Shown in pieces: positions 61,635 through 64,000 of a stretch of DNA of 64,000 nucleotides. The translations under genes were made by a program, and so were the position numbers. The notes beneath the pieces are model-generated. The model worked only from the letters and a program-made list of their open reading frames with translations. It had not been told where the DNA came from and did not search any database. This stretch comes from Fundidesulfovibrio putealis DSM 16056. Its GTDB lineage: Bacteria; Desulfobacterota; Desulfovibrionia; Desulfovibrionales; Desulfovibrionaceae. Position 1 is the stretch's first letter. Each line of letters opens with the position of its first letter. The stretch is from NCBI RefSeq assembly GCF_000429325.1, contig NZ_AUBQ01000016.1, positions 124,001 to 188,000 of the forward strand, written 5' to 3'.

Positions 61635-62074
61635 CTCTTCCTCGTCTCCTTGTTCATTGTTGGCCGATTCGGACAGTTTCGATACGAATCCAGATCTAAC
61701 CGCACGTGCGGCTTATTAGTTCATTCGAAAACTCTCAGGGCATTCGGAGGGACTTTCGTGTGTCGCGCCCGGCGAGATTCATGCTCGCTACCGGATGAGC
61801 GCGTGTGCGGGGGCGGCGTGAATGGGGATCACAAACCCTGCCGGGAGCCTCGCTGGTGTCCTTCCGTGAGGTCGATTTCTAGTCACAGGGAAAATTTATG
61901 TCCAGAGTTTTTCGGGGGATTTTTCGGTATTTCTCCTAAACACCCTGAATGAAATGACAAAGTTTTGTTGCATTCTTAACTGCTTGTGATAGGAATATAT
62001 ATTTGTTCTAAAAACGCCCCGATAGGGAAACTGCTTGCGCTTTTCCGGGGCTGAACGCATCCTGCGAGCCTGCC
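61635..62074. other. Intergenic region, 440 bp, AT-rich, with a bulged hairpin before the RACo-like gene
   Basis: No gene is supported. The right half (61890-62010) is AT-rich and should hold promoters. A bulged stem-loop at 62017-62050 (CCCC...GGAAA / TTTCC-GGGG) ends 24 bp before the ATG at 62075. Its sequence recalls pieces of cobalamin-riboswitch cores, but is too short to call. Confidence 0.4.
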
Positions 62075-63622
62075 ATGAACACATTTTCGATCACCCCCAA
62101 AGGGGGAGGCGAACAGGTCTTGTCGCCCGTGCGGGGGGGATTGACCCTGGCCCAGCATCTTTATCTCGCAGGGGCGTTCTCCTCTCGCCCGCTCTGCTCG
62201 GGAGCAGGGCGGTGCGGATTGTGCCAGGTCCGCTTCATCACTGACCCGCCCGAGCCGCTCCCGGTCGAACTGCAGCGCATCTCGTCCGAACGTCTGGAAC
62301 GCGGCTGGAGGCTCTCCTGCGTGCGCCAGCCGACGCCGGGATCGTCGGTCGAGGCAGCCCTGGCGCCGCCGACACTCCTGCCGGAAACGCTGTCCGGCGG
62401 GTGTCCGGGGGGCCATCTCGGCATCGACCTGGGCACCACATCAATACATTGGCGTTTCGAGTCTGGCTCGCGCGTGCTGTCCGGCAGCTTCCACAACCCG
62501 CAGCTCGGGGCCGGTTCTGAGGTCATGTCGCGCCTGGCCCTGGCCGCGCATCCCGACGGGGCGGCGCGGCTGCGGCAGGCCGCAGCCCAGGCCGTCTTCA
62601 CTATAATAAAGGACGTCGGCTGCATTCCGGAGAGCATCTGCCTGGCGGGCAACACCTGCATGACCTCTCTGGCGTTGGGCCTGGACGTCTCCGGCCTTTC
62701 TGCCGCGCCCTACCGCGTGGACTGGCCCGGGGACGCCGTGGCGACCCTTGACGAGGCGCTCCCGCAGGTCTACATCCCGCCGCTGCCCGCGCCCTTTGTC
62801 GGGGGCGACATCAGCGCCGGACTGGCCGCCCTGGAATTTTCCGACCGCAAACCCACGCCTCCCTACCTGCTGGCAGATCTTGGCACCAACGGCGAATTCG
62901 CCCTGGCGCTGCCGGACGGGCGCTTCCTGCTTGCCAGCGTCCCCATGGGGCCTGCGCTGGAGGGCGTGGGCATGCGCCGGGGCATGCTGGCCGGACCGGG
63001 CGCGGCAGTGGCTTTTGGCCTTTCGCCTCGCGGCCTAGAACCGGTGCTGTATGCTGCCGGCGCTTCGGGCGCGTCCGTGAAGGGCATATCCGGCACCGGC
63101 TACGTGAGCCTGCTGGCTCGTCTGATCACGCTCGGGGTGGTCTCGCCAAGCGGACGGTTCGAGCGCGGGGCCGCGTCGCCGCTGGCTGCGCGGGTGCTGG
63201 CCGGGCTTGGCGATGAGGACGGCGAACCCTGCCTGGATGTGGGCGGGTCCGCATTGTTCGCTTCCGACGTGGAAGCGCTCCTGAAGGTGAAGGCCGCTTT
63301 CGGAGCCGCCGTGAAAATTTTACTGGCCGAGGCGGGCCTCGCGTTTTCCGACCTGCACGCCGTGCTGCTGGCTGGCTCGCTCGGGGAGCACGTATCGTCG
63401 CCCGATCTCGAGGTCCTGGGATTTTTGCCTCCGGGCGGCGCGGGCACTGTCCGGGCCGTTGGCAATTCCTCCCTGGACGGAGCCTGTCTGGCCGCAGGCA
63501 GGAAGGACGTGCGGCGCTGGCTCGGCGGGCTTGCGGCCAGGACGCAGCTGGTCGACGTGGTTGCCGTACCCGATTTTCAGACGATGTATCTTGATTCCAT
63601 GAGGTTTTCCCATGTCCGATGA
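62075..63622 (+). CDS. RACo-like ASKHA protein (corrinoid reductive activator, DUF4445)
   Basis: 515 residues from ATG 62075. The N-terminal [2Fe-2S] ferredoxin domain (about 1-90) has PLCSGAGRCGLCQVRF (Cys-x5-Cys-x2-Cys) and a later SCVRQP Cys. The ATPase part is of the ASKHA type: LGIDLGTTSIHWRF (phosphate-binding), GNTCMTSLALGLD, LLADLGTNGEFAL, GISGTGYVSLLARLI and LLAGSLGEHVSSPDLEVLGF. Family members use ATP to return Co(II) corrinoid to Co(I) in methyltransferases, including methionine synthase. The next gene overlaps by 11 bp. No corrinoid protein is encoded in the window. Confidence 0.9.
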   Translation: MNTFSITPKGGGEQVLSPVRGGLTLAQHLYLAGAFSSRPLCSGAGRCGLCQVRFITDPPEPLPVELQRISSERLERGWRLSCVRQPTPGSSVEAALAPPTLLPETLSGGCPGGHLGIDLGTTSIHWRFESGSRVLSGSFHNPQLGAGSEVMSRLALAAHPDGAARLRQAAAQAVFTIIKDVGCIPESICLAGNTCMTSLALGLDVSGLSAAPYRVDWPGDAVATLDEALPQVYIPPLPAPFVGGDISAGLAALEFSDRKPTPPYLLADLGTNGEFALALPDGRFLLASVPMGPALEGVGMRRGMLAGPGAAVAFGLSPRGLEPVLYAAGASGASVKGISGTGYVSLLARLITLGVVSPSGRFERGAASPLAARVLAGLGDEDGEPCLDVGGSALFASDVEALLKVKAAFGAAVKILLAEAGLAFSDLHAVLLAGSLGEHVSSPDLEVLGFLPPGGAGTVRAVGNSSLDGACLAAGRKDVRRWLGGLAARTQLVDVVAVPDFQTMYLDSMRFSHVR

Positions 63623-64000
63623 CCATACAGGCATCCTGCGCGACGCAGTGCCGCTCTTTTCCAAGCCCGCTCCCGCCCTGGCCGAGGCCCTGGTCGCCTA
63701 CCGCAAGGTGCTGGACTCTGTGCATCCTCTTAAAGGAAAGCACCGCGCGGGCCTGCCCCAGGACGTGAAGCGCCTCTCCCTGGCCCTGACCGCAGAGCGC
63801 GGTCCCGGTCCCCAGACCAACTATCTGGCCAACCCGGCCAACCTGTCCGCATACCTCTATTACTTCCTGCCCTGGAACATCTACCGCCTGTCTCGCCTGC
63901 TTACCGGACTCAACTTCGACCTGAAGGACGGCGACTCGCTTTTGGACCTGGGCTGCGGACCGCTGACCCTGGCCCAGGCATTGTGGCTCGCAAGGCCCCA
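63612..64000 (+). CDS. SAM-dependent methyltransferase, N-terminal part (cut by right edge)
   Basis: 129 residues are visible from ATG 63612, overlapping the RACo-like gene by 11 bp. An N-terminal helical part (about 1-95) leads to the class I SAM motif LLDLGCGPLTLAQ (about 112-124). The RGPGPQTNYLANPANLSAYLYYFLPWN region recalls the Rsm22-like/small-ribosomal-type methyltransferases, but the visible part does not settle this. The substrate cannot be judged. Confidence 0.8.
   Translation, partial: MSDDHTGILRDAVPLFSKPAPALAEALVAYRKVLDSVHPLKGKHRAGLPQDVKRLSLALTAERGPGPQTNYLANPANLSAYLYYFLPWNIYRLSRLLTGLNFDLKDGDSLLDLGCGPLTLAQALWLARP

Overview
The window is 64 kb of high-GC, gene-dense bacterial chromosome. 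A multihaem c-type cytochrome, HypF hydrogenase maturation, a pyruvoyl-dependent arginine decarboxylase, a type III glutamine synthetase, a RACo-like corrinoid-activation protein, abundant c-di-GMP, chemotaxis and two-component proteins and a PEP-CTERM protein together suggest an anaerobic, sulfate-reducer-like member of the Desulfovibrionales (Desulfovibrio/Fundidesulfovibrio type). This is inference from gene content; no rRNA gene is present. I recognised no tRNA, CRISPR array, insertion sequence or integrated phage. Function calls come from motifs read by eye, without database searches.

Layout. 1-4.7 kb: 3' part of a cytochrome, a higB-higA toxin-antitoxin pair with a clear promoter, then a secreted Cache protein followed by a chemoreceptor. 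4.7-13.2 kb: DEAD-box helicase, outer-membrane barrel, glutaminyl cyclase, lgt, a pseudo-receiver/TPR protein, a DksA-like protein and panB. 13.2-21 kb: two paralogous CI-type repressors, hypF, DUF362, a PfpI-like protein and umuDC. 21-30 kb: a repeat-rich spacer, a DUF255 thioredoxin-fold protein, a diguanylate cyclase, and a minus-strand run MBL-nth-tgt-DUF218-SDR. 30-38 kb: argS, a SPOR protein, pyruvoyl arginine decarboxylase, fabD, rsmG, a nitronate monooxygenase-like protein, rlmH and a DUF4390 protein.

38-49 kb is the most system-like part. A plus-strand run (TIGR01777 epimerase, REC-PAS-HD-GYP phosphodiesterase, DAP/ornithine-type PLP decarboxylase, and an acyl-AMP ligase/ACP/PlsC three-domain protein) faces a four-gene MCE lipid transporter (STAS-MlaE, MlaF, MlaD, PqiC-like lipoprotein). 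I infer a c-di-GMP-linked pathway that makes an acylated amine or lipid, possibly related to exosortase-associated decarboxylase/ligase pairs; a PEP-CTERM protein lies 5.4 kb downstream. 49-64 kb: TPR protein, PEP-CTERM protein, YjbQ, a 26-residue membrane peptide, type III glutamine synthetase, a YkgJ-like cysteine-cluster protein, an overlapping BNR-repeat protein/acyltransferase pair, an L,D-transpeptidase with a REC-histidine kinase, an NlpC/P60 lipoprotein, a RACo-like protein and a methyltransferase cut by the right edge.

A recurring theme is altered catalytic residues in regulatory folds: three LexA/S24-fold proteins all carry Arg where the self-cleavage Lys should be, one also lacks the Ser, and a TPR-linked receiver domain has Glu in place of the phospho-accepting Asp.
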